Source: Brachionus rotundiformis
Taxonomy: Eukaryota > Rotifera > Eurotatoria > Ploima > Brachionidae
Direction of reading: 5' to 3'
Length of the DNA: 64,000 nt
Assembly (NCBI GenBank): GCA_016802295.1
Contig: JAESIW010000115.1
Coordinates: 912,892 to 976,891, forward strand
The first letter of the stretch is position 1. Each line of letters starts with the position of its first letter. Position numbers and translations under genes: made by a program. This document shows, in pieces, positions 37,707 to 50,307 of this stretch. The notes under the pieces were generated by a model. It did no database searches. It was given only the letters and a program-made list of their open reading frames with translations, and was not told the origin of the DNA.

Positions 37707-40700
37707 TGACAACTATCCCTACAGCACATAAATAATTAAGAATTAAAGATATTAAATAAACATTTTAAGATTTTTTTAATCAAAAAAAATTATGAAATTA
37801 ATTTTGTAAATAAAATGTGAGTTGCTAGGCTGATTTGTTGTTTCGTTTAGCTATTTTGGCTTGATCGTCTTTTAAACAAGTAATTTCTTCTTTCGTGTTT
37901 TAATATAAATTTTGTTAAGAAATTATTTTTTTTTATACTTAATTAATGAATATTTTTTCCGAAAAGTTTTCCTAATTGTGGGCGTTTTTTGATAAATTTT
38001 TTCAGATATTCAAGCAATAATATCCTCAAACCTTTATTTGTTTTAGATTGAAAAATAACACTTTTTTAATAATTTCTGTTAATAAAGATTTAATTTACTA
38101 ATTTAAATTTTAAAATTTCATCTAGACCACTCAAAATTAAAATTTGAATTTTGAATGTAAAAAGTTATATAATCTTTTTCTATGGTATTAAAAAAACAGC
38201 AAAAATTAACTTTAAAAAACTTTTTAAAAAATATTACAAATGAAGATAGCAAAATACTTAAAATAAAATTTAAATTGATTGCTTTATTTTCACACTTTTA
38301 TACTAATTCTTTTGTATTTTTAATATTTCCAACAAAAAAATACTTTTGACTTTTAAATTACCAATAATAAAAATAAACTAATAAAATTGTAACTACTTTT
38401 CTTTTCAATTTGAAATTTACAGAGTTTATTTTTATTCAAAAATAAACAATTTACATACCAATAGTTATAATCAAAATGACCACTCTTTCTTTGGGTAAAA
38501 AATAATTTTACATTGTTGTTTTTTGTAATATAAAGATAATTTAAGATTTCTAATAGACTCACTTTAAGTTTAAGTAATTTTAATAATGTTTTAATTGTTC
38601 GGTTTACAATGTAAGTTATAAAGCTGTCTGAAAAACCTTTTAAGAATGAGTCAAATAAAATTGCTTTTGTATAATAATTTTTATAAACCATTAGCAGAAA
38701 ATAGTTGAGTTTGACATAAATTTAGTCACTGAGAGCTCAAAATACTTTAAAAATATGTAAAAATGGTCAAGTAAAATATTTAATCAAAAAAATTAACTTT
38801 AAATTTAAGAAATAATTATATCGATCCACTTTAAATAGACCAATTAGTCTGATATTAAGATTTTGTAATCTTTAATCTGTCTAGAAGAAAATAAAACAGG
38901 AATTTAAATGGTATAATTAATAACTTAAAGCATTATTTGATACGGGCTATACATTTTTAAACATATTCCATAAAAATGGGGAACCGGTTTTGACAAAAAA
39001 TGCGACTTAGATGATCAAGACAGGAAATGAGCACCTCAATGCTATGCAAGAAGCTAAAAAGGATAAAAACAAATAGTAAATGAAATTTATGGACCAAAAT
39101 CATTTAGAACGAATTGTTAGAAAAGTCACTTTAATGAAATAAATTATCTGTTTTAAATTAAAATTTTGAAGAATTTTTAAATAATTTTAAATTTAAATTT
39201 AATTTAGATATTTTCTTAGCTAATAAAAAATGTAAGCTAATTATTTTTTTTACCAGAATAATACCGTAATACTGTGGCTTTAAAAAAAAACAATACAAAA
39301 CAAAAATGACAAAAAAGTTTATTTGTTTTTGATTTGGTCCTTATCCTTCTTGGTTGTTGTCTAATTTCATTAACCATCACAGGTATTTTTGAGAAGCTTG
39401 GTTATTTTGAACAATTTTCATTGAAATTTCATTCAGATAAACAATTTCAAAAGCCGATCGTTTTGGAACATTATTCTATCTTGACTCGAAGGCTCTGGAG
39501 TTGGCAAAATAAAACCTTAATAAGAGATGTATTTTAATAATATATCGTAAAAAAACTTTAAAAATTTAATTTAAATATTTCAATGTTTTACTTTTTTAAA
39601 TAACTTTATAAATAATTTGTTTTTAATTTGTAGAAATTATTTTATATATTTTTTAAATGAATGGAGTGTTAATCGGTCTTTATGACAAGTGCACTAGCTT
39701 GTTGATTAACCTTGAAATTGAAAAATCGAAATTAAAATCTAAAAAAGCTAATCTAAATCAATTTGCTTAACAAAATAAATATTATAAACAAAAACATTCC
39801 TAATTTATCTTTTTTTAATCTTTTCGTTTATTTAAGATCAAACTAAATTTTGTAAAATTAAAATTGCTAACAAGATCGCTGAAGAGAAGGCAATACCGTT
39901 CGGAGCTGCCCTCGAAATTCTACTTTCCTAAATTATTTTTTAACACTCAAACACCGGGGGACTTTTTTCGGCTCTATATACTTTGTATCTTATTTGTATT
40001 TAATTAAATGTAATCATTTTTTTCTAATTTTTGTGCAATCTGATAATTAAAATCAAAAATATTAAAATTAATTTATTTTTATTGCAAAATATACCTATTT
40101 TGATGGAATTGATGGAATAAAAATTAAAAAGATAAGTTGTCACTCAAGGGAAGGGGTCCAAAAACCGCTTCGGGTTTTGAGTTTTAAATAAATAATAACC
40201 CAAATCAATTTAATTTTAATTTACTTGGTCTATTGAATCAATTGCAAACATAACTATTCAATTAATTGGTAGAAAATGATAGACAGATTGCGAAAGATGT
40301 GGATTAAATGCTTAATATGTAATTAGTTTTACAAGATGACAATTTGGAAAAGGTTCAACGTGATTAATCTTTGGGAATCCTGTCATATGAATAATATTAC
40401 TTTTTTATTGAAACTTGCTTTTTTGGCAAATGGTTGAACCAATTAGATGAATCTAATCACTAATCTTGCTATTTTAGTTTGGGTAATAGATCCATTTATT
40501 AATGAGCTTAGTTTACAAGTTAAATTCGTTATTGATATGAAAAAATCACTTAATAATGATTCAAGATTAAGTTCTGAACAGTTTCCAATAGACGTGTGCA
40601 GCGGGTCTTGATCAAAAATTAGTTATTTTTCAAGTCCTTTTTCTTTGGAAAACAAATAGCTAATATTACTTTGAATGCGTTTTAAGTATACATATTTTAC

Positions 40701-41382
40701 AATTTATAATGATACACCAAAATATATAGCAAAACTTTTTTTATCAAAAGAATTAAGAGCCAAATATATTATTTTTAACTTGATTATCAAATTTTGTTTA
40801 ATCAAAAAAATCTTATAATTATCACTAATTTCCATTTATTTAAAATTATAATATTTAATTAAAACTATTAAATAAAAAAAAATAATATTATAAAAAAGAA
40901 AATTTCTACCGTAGATATTTATTGACCAACTTAAGCTTTATCCACAATAAAACTTGGTATTTCAAAAATTAATTAAGAATATATATCAAGTCTTATATCT
41001 AAACATAAATTCAACTTTCGAAAATTTCCTTAACTAATAAAAGGCCTTATACACAATAGTCAGCGGTCAGTGGAAACATTTTAAATACATTTTTAATCAG
41101 AATAATAATTATTTATTTTAATAATGAAATCATTTATATAAAACAAAATTGCAAAAAAAAAAATTAAAACATTCGAAACTTGCATAAATTCTCTTGAAGA
41201 GGTATCACTTAGCAACCAAAAGCTTCACTATAGTATATTTTTAGTTTTATAGAAAAAGCAAGCATAATTAAAAAGGCTCAATTGCTTCTTCTATTTGGCA
41301 ATCTTATCCTTGTCTCCACATATTCTGAAAGTTTTTCTTGTAGAAAAATATTTTGCCAGATGAAAATTTAAAACATTTTAAA
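37707..41382. other. Intergenic region with no convincing gene
   Basis: 3.7 kb of AT-rich DNA. A 112-codon minus-strand frame (38353-38691) and a 67-codon plus-strand frame (39334-39537) exist but have hydrophobic or unremarkable content and no splice context. A coding-like but interrupted stretch sits at about 38930-39130 and a basic stretch (LTRSLKRRQYRSEL) at about 39875-39930; neither could be extended. A repeat also found at 58.05 kb lies at 39654-39721. Confidence 0.4.
39654..39721 (+). repeat. Dispersed repeat copy 1, with internal hairpin
   Basis: The core GGAGTGTTAATCGGTCTTTA and the following TGACAAGTGCACTAGCTTGT recur, reverse-complemented and with a few substitutions, at 58050-58117. 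The copy folds: TTAATC near the left pairs with GATTAA near the right, and ACAAG pairs with CTTGT inside. It could be the end of a transposon or a small structured element. Two copies in one 64-kb window suggest a genome-wide family. Confidence 0.6.
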
Positions 41383-44300
41383 ATGAAAATCCAAACAGAA
41401 CAAACTGGTTTACCACCAATCAAAATACCAAACGAAAAGATCCCGATAGTAAAACATATTCTTAAAGATGACGATATCGCTTCAACTGATCAGGTTCTAT
41501 CACTTATTAACTTATTTATATATATTTTTTTAATTTGGTGTTTTTAGACCGAAAAGCTTGTTCCATTTGACTTGGAAAGAGTAATTAAATTGTTTGTTGA
41601 TCCACATTCGGCTAATCTGAGCGAACGTCATATTCATGCTATTAAAAAAATTTGCAAAACTTATAAATATGGATTTGTATGTAAAATTTCCAATTATTAA
41701 TTAATAAAATTAATTATTTAATTTTAAGATTGTACGAGATGTTGTAAAAATAGTTAAAATAATTAATATCTTAGCTGATAAAGTCGAAACCGATTCTACT
41801 TATATACCATGTATATGCAGCTTATTAAAAATTTTTCAGTTTCCATTTATTAAGGAAAAATCTTCGGACGAGTTGGTATATGAAACAGTTCTTGCTGAGT
41901 GCATAGCCAACATAGGTAAAATTAAAAATTAATAAATTAAAAAATCATTTTTTTACTTTCTAAATTAAATTATTAATTAAACTATTTCTATAGGCTATTT
42001 GTTCCGAACACCAAACCGGTCAGTTCGCGAGGAAATCTGCAATTGTGTCTACAATCTGATCACTTTTGAAAATTTACCAAAAGTTTATGCTGATCTTCAG
42101 CGATCATCCAAAAATTTTATACACAAAATTATCAAAAAAAGTGACCTAGCAGAAACATTGGTTAAGGTTGAAGTTTAACTTTATCAAATTCAGCTCCAAA
42201 TTAAAATTTATTTATTTTAAAGTCGTTAGCTTTAATGGAAGAAGACAGCGAATTGAGGCTGAGAATGGTAAAAATACTCCAAAAGCTTTCCAAAGATGCT
42301 GATAATTGCATGCGGATGTTGAATGCAGACTGTGCCAGCCGTCTTGTTCTAAAAATGAATCAATCATCTGATGAGTAGGCGACTTTTTGCTTTAAACTTT
42401 TGCCATAGTTTAAATGTTTATAATCATTTAAGAATTTTGTTCCGGAGTGTAGACATTCTATGGAATTTGCTTGAAAACGGAGACAAAATAGTGGTGGGTG
42501 AGCAATTAAACTCTTTGGTAGCAATAAACCAATTACGAGACGCATTTCTACGCCAATTATTACAAGGATACAGCAATTATGACCGACAATTAAGAAACGA
42601 TATTCTCATTATTTCAATACAATTATCTCAAATAATGCCTCAATTACCATTTATTGAATCCGGTTTTGCCAAAGAATTACTTTTGTTCGCAACATATCCA
42701 GAGAGTAAAATTTAAAAAAAGAATTTTATTTTTTCTAATATTATCTTTTGTGAAGTCAAAAGTCACAATCCACTGACCAAAAATCTCAAGCTTAGTACAT
42801 GTTATGAAGACTTTGAATTGAAAAAGCTTTTTTTCAATTTTGCATTGACCATATCAAGAAATCCCATGTCTTATCAGGTAATTGGCATTTAATAAAAGTT
42901 ATTTTTTATAAATAAACTTTTTGTTTTTAGCTTCTGTCAGAAAGCGGAATATTGTTGGCACTTTTATCATTTATAAAACCAATTGAAAGGAATAGAGATA
43001 TCCGTGACTGGACAATCTCACAATTTGAGGAGCTTCAGCTGCATGCTATGTCTGGTCTTTGCATTATCATACCAATATTGATTAGAGAATACTTTTCTTG
43101 TCACGGGAGTAATAGGCTATTGACTTTTCTGGAATGGTGTAGCAAGAATTTTGGTATGATTTCTGAAAAATTATTTTAAAAAATTATCCGTTAAAATTTC
43201 TTAGTTAAAATTTTGTTTACTTAAAAATAATATAATTATAAAATAGAGAAATGATGAGTGATTTAATTAATATAATGATTTAAATTTTGATTCTTTTTAA
43301 ATTATTCTAAATTTTTATTTAAAAAAAATTAATTTAATTTTTGATAGTTTAAAAAAATAAAGTAATTTTATTTCTAAGATGATTATGCTGGATATGGCAA
43401 TAGCTTTCATGCCAAAGGTGGTCGTGGCACTAAAAAAGCTCAATTAAAGTATTGTTTAAGAGTTATCCGAAGCATAGTAACCACAAGTAATGAACAGGCA
43501 ATTCAAGATTTGGCAGACCAGGATGGATTATCAATTTTGTCCAATTGTCTTAAACAGTATAGCTCAAATGACACTTCAAATGACCAGATAGATGTTGAAA
43601 TACAAGCAGACATTTTGTTCATTCTAACCTGTATTTGCGAAAATGATATTCACAGAAAAGTATCCAATTTTCAAACAATTTTTATTCTTTTAAAAACTTT
43701 TTCTCTGCTGTGCAGGAATTGTTCGGTAACGATGGTGTTGATATTCTAATTGAATTGTTAAGAAAAAAGCCGCAAACTATTTGGAATGGATTGGGATATC
43801 AGCGGCTCATAATTGGAGCTGTGGACTGTATTTGGGAAACAGTGGTAGGATGCATCATGAACGAAGATTATTTTGTTCAAAAAGAAGGAATTTTTTATCT
43901 TTTGGACATACTGGAGGTATTATCCAAACAATTAATGAATATTGAAAAATTAAAATTTGCTTAAGGTTAGTCCAAAGTCCATGCAAAATTTAATCTTGGG
44001 ATGCTTGCTAGATTTAAGCGATAACCCAAAAACTTTAAACCATTTGCTTCAATGGGAAGGCAAGAATAATATCAAAATAGCTCACTTTTTGTGCGAATTG
44101 TGGCGTGATGAAGAAAGAGATAATGGAGTGGAAAGGGACGAAAATGGAATTATTCTAAGTATTATGGTTGAAATTTTTTATTAAAGTTAAATGTAACTTT
44201 TTTTAGATACACTTAAGCCTCTGGCACCGGCTGACAATGAAGATGTCCAAATTTCTCTACCATCACACCTTCCCAGTAAGTCAATAGTTGAAGTGTCGGA

Positions 44301-45070
44301 AAATATGAGAGCAAAAATATACGGAATCTTCTGCAAATTAGGTAACAATTGATTTTAAATCTTTTCTGAGGTAAACCATTCAAATGGTAACAAGGTTTTA
44401 ATGATCTATCTGGAATAAACAACCAAGACCAGTTGACTTTATGCATCATTGAAAACTATCTTGACTTTAAATTGAGCGAGGTGTTCAAAGAAATCAATGT
44501 CGAGCTACAACTAGATGGTATTCAGCCTATTCTGCCAGATCAAGAAGCCTTGGATACAATACTTAGAGCAGCCGATGACCGTGTTCTAAATGTGAACATG
44601 AATCAAAAATTGCTGGCAAATACTTTCAAGCAACAAGAGTTCATGCAAGAGAAAGAATTCTACTACGAAGTATATTTTATCTGATAAATTTTATTCTATT
44701 TTTATTATAAATTTTAAATTTAAAATAGATCAAAAATAATTTTAGTTTCAAAGAAAAAAAAATTCAAGAATGGAAAGATTATGTATCAAGAGTATCCAAG
44801 TATCCAATTTTGATGGCTAGTAAAGAGAAACAAATGACAGCAATAGATGACTCTCGTCCGCCTGAAAGAGATCCACAACCATATGAGACTTTGCACAATC
44901 TGGAAATTCCCAACTTGGCCGTCACAGTAATTTAAATTAAAATGGTTTTTAGATTTAATTTGTTTACTAAAACTTGTTTTTCTAAGGCTTTTGCAGGCCC
45001 TTATATTACAATTGATAGCACACCAGCTGCCATCACCGGAGGAAGATTGAAAAAAATGATTTATAATTAA
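41383..45070 (+). CDS. CFAP69: Cilia- and flagella-associated protein 69
   Basis: Armadillo-type axonemal protein; in animals CFAP69 is needed for sperm flagella and is associated with the central-pair apparatus. About fifteen exons with short introns; the first is 41383-41493, then 41548-41676, 41729 onward. Recognisable segments in order: FVDPHSANLSERHIHAIKKI, FIVRDVVKIVKIINILADKV, IANIGYLFRTPNRSVREEIC, LFRSVDILWNLLENGDK, LHAMSGLCIIIPILI, YCLRVIRSIV, DILFILTCICEND, ILGCLLDLSDNPKTL, HFLCELWRDEE and a terminal AFAGPYITIDSTPAAITGG. The order and spacing follow vertebrate CFAP69, and the estimated length of about 900 residues is similar. The first in-frame ATG is at 41383; a CAG ahead of it (41357-41359) could be an acceptor, so a short 5' exon may be missing. 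One longer intron lies at about 43153-43380. Confidence 0.85.
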
Positions 45071-46636
45071 ACCATTTTAATTAAAATTGTTACAAATGGG
45101 AGATCAAAAAAATTTTATTTTATTTTTTCCAAATTTGACTCTTTATTTAAATAAATTTATTTTTAAAACCTTTTCTTAATATAAAAAATTTAGCTTATTT
45201 ATCTTTTAAGCATTAATTAATGTCATTTTTATTATATCTAAAATTAATAAAAAATATTAAAGTAATATAGATAATATACTTGGACATTAGTTGATCAATA
45301 GTGAGAATTTTGAAATAAATAAGAAAAAATAATTTCTATTTTTATTTTTTGTTTTATTATTTACATCTTTGATTTGAAAAAAATTTTTAAAATATGGCCT
45401 TAATCAATATCTTAAAAAGGGAGTCATATTATCTTAAAGCAAAATTCGAATATTATTACTTCCTGATCAAACTTTAATATATTAATTAAAAATTATTTTT
45501 TCTTTATTTTATATATTTTGATCAAATAATAATTTTAACTAAGATAAAAAAGTTTTTAAATTCTCTTGAATTAAAATTAAGGATTTTTTCGATTTGAAAG
45601 ATGAATAGCCTCTATCTGTAGATCTTTTTTCTTATTAAAATCTAAAAAATAAAATCTAACAATTTAAAATTATAATAATAATTAGTTCATATAAAAAATT
45701 TGATCAGAGATATCATGTTTAGAATTGAAAATCGGACTCCTAGAAAATTAATAGCCGAATTCGCATAACATACATTTATTTATTTATTTATTTTCCTTTT
45801 ATAAACAAATTAATTCCATTCTATAATTAAAAAAAATCTAAAACTCATTACTTAATATTCTTCTAATTAGATTTTCAAATTGTATGAAAAGATAATTTTA
45901 ATATAGAGATTATTTAAAAGTTGGAAATATAAACAGATGTTCCGAATGCAAATTTAAATGATTCATTTTACACCTAAAAGTCTCTCTTTTAACCTTACAA
46001 TTTTTAAATCTTCGGAATGGCTCTTTGGACTAAGTGTAGGCATTGTGCCAATCTAATCAGACAGTTATCCACGCATTAACTAAAGCTTTACTTAAATTTA
46101 AGTGTCCAAAAATGTCTGACAAGAATACCAATATTTATAGATGAAATTCTTATACGATTTTTAAAATCACCAAACTATTATCTAATAATAAAAACTGTTT
46201 TTTAATCTTTAGAATGATAATAATGATAAAATTTAGCTAAAACAGGTGACCTGAGGAGCGATGTTTGGTTAGTGGTAAAATGGTAATATTTTTTTTAAAT
46301 ATTTTCTATCATGAGTAGATAATTAGTAAAATATGTAAAATATAAAATATGGGGAAAAAGTGACAGCCAATTTGAATTAATTTACATAAGCACTACGCCG
46401 ACGATTGTTTTAGTTTACTAGGTAGGGAAACTTGATTTTGTATAATGAATAGAATATTAAAAATTCAAAAAAAAAATCATAATTAAGTTTATTTTAGCGT
46501 TCAAATAAACTTAAAAAAAAAATAAAACAAAAATATGAACATAAATTATTTTTGAAAACGTTTGATTAAAATAAAAATTTAGACTTGAACACCTTAACTT
46601 ATCTTTTTAGATTTTTATTCTACCTATTTTTATCAG
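45071..46636. other. Intergenic region between CFAP69 and AKTIP
   Basis: AT-rich. A patch at about 46010-46110 reads like a short cysteine-containing peptide (MALWTK then C..C) followed by stops, perhaps a transposon relic. No gene is supported. Confidence 0.45.
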
Positions 46637-46657
46637 GATATTTATCTAAATGCTGAG

Positions 46658-47518
46658 ATGAACAATAATTACGATTCTTGCATAATAGAATACAAAATAC
46701 ATGCCGAATAGTAATTTTTACATCTATAAAATTTATAAACACCTAAAACTAATTATCTATCCATTTGAAGTCAGCAATTGTTGAAGCACCAGGTTCCGAA
46801 TGTTTATGTAATACCATCAGCCACATCATCATTCAGTAATTAATTAAATTTTCTTCTAAAATATATTTTTAGTTTAACTTTAAGTCTGGTACGGTGTTAT
46901 ATTTTTGCACCAAGGTCACTATGAGGGAGGCGTTTTCCGCTTTACACTCTTCATTCCAGAAAATTTCGATTGTCCAGTACTTTGAACAACTTTTTTTTTA
47001 TTTTTTGGTATTTAATGTTTTCCAGAGAGTTATTTTCAACCCGATTGTTTATCATCCATTAATCAACAACGAAACCGGAGAACTAGACATCAAACAGCAT
47101 ATTCCAAATTGGAAGTAATAACACTAAATTTAATAATTGTTGAATGTTTAAGTAATTTTATTTATCTATAGACGTAATATCCATCATATCTATCATGTTT
47201 TATTTTATATAAAAGAAATATTTTTTCAAATTGAGACTAAAAACAATTTAAATAAAGAAGCTGCCAATTTGTAAAATTAAAAGTGAAATAATTAATAAAA
47301 TTTTCAAACTAAACCATTAACTTAGGTACAAGACAAATTTTGAGTTATTTATGAACAAGGTAAAACAATCAGTTGATCTGTCAAAGCAAAAATTATATGA
47401 TAACCCGCCGATTAATAGCGATGATCCTCATGCAATTAAATTTAGTAAATTGGACCAAGAACAGTTTAATTCGATAAAAAAAGATATGATAAATCAGCCA
47501 GAAAATGGGTCTGATTGA
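46658..47518 (+). CDS. AKTIP: AKT-interacting protein (FTS), inactive E2-like UEV protein
   Basis: Member of the FTS-Hook-FHIP complex, which links cargo to dynein; a ubiquitin-E2-like fold without the catalytic cysteine. Exons: 46658-46710, 46771-46835, 46885-46976, 47026-47114, 47172-47270, 47326-47518; about 196 residues. The spliced frame reads IIEYKIHAEYQQLLKHQVPN, then WYGVIFLHQGHYEGGVFRF, FTLFIPENFDCP, RVIFNPIVYHPLINNETGEL, IHHIYHVLFYIKEIF, NKEAANLYKTNFELF and a tail ending QPENGSD, each matching AKTIP/crossbronx in order. Every intron keeps phase. The start is the first in-frame ATG, but the frame stays open upstream to a strong acceptor TTTTTATCAG (46627-46636), so an N-terminal exon or a trans-splice site may precede it. 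It is convergent with the Josephin gene. Confidence 0.88.
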
Positions 47519-48369
47519 AATTTTTAAATTGAAAAAATTATTCATTGTTTTTTATTTTTGTCAATTTTAATTAGAAAATTGGAATAAAATGGCCGACTGA
47601 GCAAAGTTTAGTAGATTAAAAAGATAATTGTACAGAAAATATTTTTTTTTTTTAAAAACTGATTAATATAAATCTTGTTATTTTTGATATTTATTTAAAA
47701 AATTCTATTTTTCAAATAAATAATAAATATATTTTTGATTATTAAATAAATGTTTTTTTTTAAGACTTAGAATTTTAAATGCCGAAAAAATTATTTTACA
47801 GATAATCAATCAGTTTATGTTTTTTTCAAATTCTACAAATGACTTTAAAATGAAAAAAATAAATAAATAAAGATAACTTAATCGAAAAATTTCTAATTGT
47901 GTTGACTTTTACCGCTTTTTTCTTTCTTGACTAACTTGCCATTCTACACAAATATTAATTTATTTATTTGTCGATCAGAAATGGCAAAAATTTGGCTAAT
48001 TTACATCTTTTTTAAGTTTTTCTTTAGCATATTTTTTAAATTAATTTTTTAATTGTTAGACATCCTTTCAATAAGAATCATTTTTAGATCACAAATGATT
48101 TTCATAACATCAATACATTTATTTTTGCTTTTGATTTAAATTTAAAAACGAATGTATTTTAGAGACCAAATACTAGTGAACAACAATTTTCAATATCTGC
48201 CAATATCTATATAAAATTTCTATGATTAAATTTCATTTTTTTATTTTTATTAAATTTTATTATGTGAAAAAAAAAAACATTTTAAGATACAATGCTTTAA
48301 TATTAAAATTTTTCATAAATCGTATTAAAAATTTATTCACAAAATTAAATTAATATTCACAAAGCTTAG

Positions 48370-49277
48370 CTATTTTGACTTCCAGGAACAATCTATTTCA
48401 ACATCTTTTTGTACAATAACGAATAATTCTTTATCTTTTGATTTAATCAAGTTTTCTAAATAAAGAATTAACTTTTTCTCGTCACCTATCATTTCGGGCT
48501 CATCAAATTTTGAATCCAAATTATAATAAACTAGAAATAAATTGAGCATTTTAAAAATAAATTTCTCACAATTTACTCACAATTTTCGATTTTTGATACA
48601 GCAACCCTTTTAGAAATAATAACAGCTCGATTTTAATACAAAGTTAAAGTAATACCAGTGCTTTTTTTCCCAAGGCAATGGAATGAAACCACCTATTTTA
48701 TAATCAGATGGTATATTTAAAATAAATCCTTTTATTTTGGACAAATTTAGCATTGACACAGATCTAAAGTGGAATTTTTATCCAAGTTTAGTTCTCATTG
48801 CCCGAGACTAAATCAAAATTAACATTTACTTAATACTTACTGTTTAGATTTTAGTTAATAATTGATAATTTTGATAATTCTCGGGACATGTATTAAAAAG
48901 CAGATAGCAAACCTTCTCTTGTCGAACCAAATAGCTTCATGATCTCTTAGTTGAAGGGCTTTCATAATTATGTTTATGTTGTAATTACCTCTTCCGAGTA
49001 TTCCCCGATGAGGGTTGAGCCATTCTTGTGGACACAGTCTAAATATACTGATTAAAAACTCTCTTATCTAAAATTAAGCGGAATACTCGATGCAGATTTC
49101 ATCAAGTTTGGCCTTGGTGTAAAAATTGTCCTGGAAAAGGTTATTTAAACTATGCAATGCGCACAGTTCTTTTTTTTGCTTTTCGTGGTATATCCCTTTG
49201 GTATAAGGATTTGTATTTTTCTCATTATTGGGCGAATTCAAACTTCTGAATCCGTTTTTGATAAAACTCATTGCCAA
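48370..49277 (-). CDS. Josephin-domain deubiquitinase, JOSD1/2-like
   Basis: Small Josephin cysteine protease that removes ubiquitin. Four exons on the minus strand: 49277-49087, 49038-48913, one ending near 48650, and 48530-48370. The domain is complete: IYHEKQKKELCALHSLNNLF carries the catalytic cysteine and the upstream glutamine; LNPHRGILGRGNYNINIIM; EAIWFDKRR; GFILNIPSDYKIGGFIPLP; KKHWYY with the catalytic histidine; and YYNLDSKFDEP with the Asn/Asp. It ends CSWKSK, as short as JOSD2, with no polyglutamine or UIM extension, so it is not ataxin-3. The junction DEICIE|LCPQEW uses donor GTATTC and restores the family spacing exactly. About 20 residues precede the domain. Confidence 0.88.
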
Positions 49278-49363
49278 TTAATCGAATACTTTAACCAAAA
49301 GTCTTTATTTTTAAATAAAAATATGAAAATTAATCTTATCTTATATATTGTTAATTATGAATA

Positions 49364-50307
49364 ATTTTCGGAATAAACAGATTTAACTTAAATCTTGTGC
49401 AATTTTAAAATTAGAAAATTTGCGAAAATTTTTACAAGTTTATTTTCTTAAATCGGAATTTAATTTATTTAGAATATTTGATAGAAAATCAAAATTATTG
49501 TTTAAAAATAATCAGAAATACGTGTTTTAATTTGAAAATTTTCCATCACTAAAATATTAAAAAAATCCATAACTGTTTTGTTTTCAATTAAAAAGAGATA
49601 CACTAAGAGTTAGGGTTTTACTGTAGCTAAACTCAGGCACCTATATAAATGCCGCATTGGCATCAGCAATTAATCATCATATTTATCATCAGTACGGATT
49701 TTAGATATTTTTTAATTTTTTCATTCAAAATTTACTTAAAATTAAGTTTAAATTTTTACAAGGAACTTCTATTAAATTAAGTAAAGTAAAATGGATGGTG
49801 TTGAACTCAATTTTAGTTATCAGGTTATCATTTCATTATCTAAAGAGTCATTGTCCATCACTTGCCATGTCATCTTTATCGGTCAGTACCAATTTTTAAT
49901 ATTTATGTAGGTAAACACGGATTCATCCTTAATTTCATGTTACCAGATAAATTACATACATAAATTTCTAAATAATTGATTGATAAATTTTTAATTTTTA
50001 ATATCATTGTTTTATATCAAGAAAAAGAGACATTAATTAAATCTATTTCTAAAAATATGCTATAGCTTTTTTACAATTATTTTTGATATTTGATCAGGCG
50101 GATTCTTATTTTGAAAAATAAATTGAAAATTTATTATCAAATTAATATTTAGATTCAAGTTAAGTGTAGTCAAAAATTTCTTTTGAAAAGATACTCAATT
50201 AAAAATTCATTTAGAATCACATTTTACCGCAATAATTAAATTGCCACAATTCAACTATTTATTTAATAATTATTAAATTATTCACAATTTTTATTTTTTA
50301 AGTAAGA
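49364..50307. other. Region between the Josephin gene and the receptor gene
   Basis: About 0.9 kb between divergent genes. It holds a TATA-like CTATATAAATG at 49641-49651 followed by a short frame from ATG 49791 (MDGVELNFSYQV, about 40 codons with a possible donor at CAG|GTTATC). This may be the promoter and first exon of a transcript leading to the receptor at 50308 or an independent one; nothing downstream confirms it. Confidence 0.3.

Noticed and set aside
38353..38691. 112-codon minus-strand open frame
   Set aside because: Composition mirrors the AT-rich background (Leu, Phe, Asn, Lys), no family or splice context. In about 75 percent AT DNA of this length one such frame is not surprising.
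39334..39537. Short plus-strand frame with an apparent signal-like start
   Set aside because: No true ATG context or homologous sequence; could be an exon but cannot be supported.
40150..40180. Small CCGCTTCGG-type hairpin, terminator-like
   Set aside because: A rho-independent terminator has no meaning in this eukaryotic setting and a six-base stem is common by chance.
46894..47118. 74-codon open frame overlapping AKTIP
   Set aside because: Its first part is the wrong frame of exon 3 and reads through an intron; splicing 46976 to 47026 restores the conserved UEV sequence.
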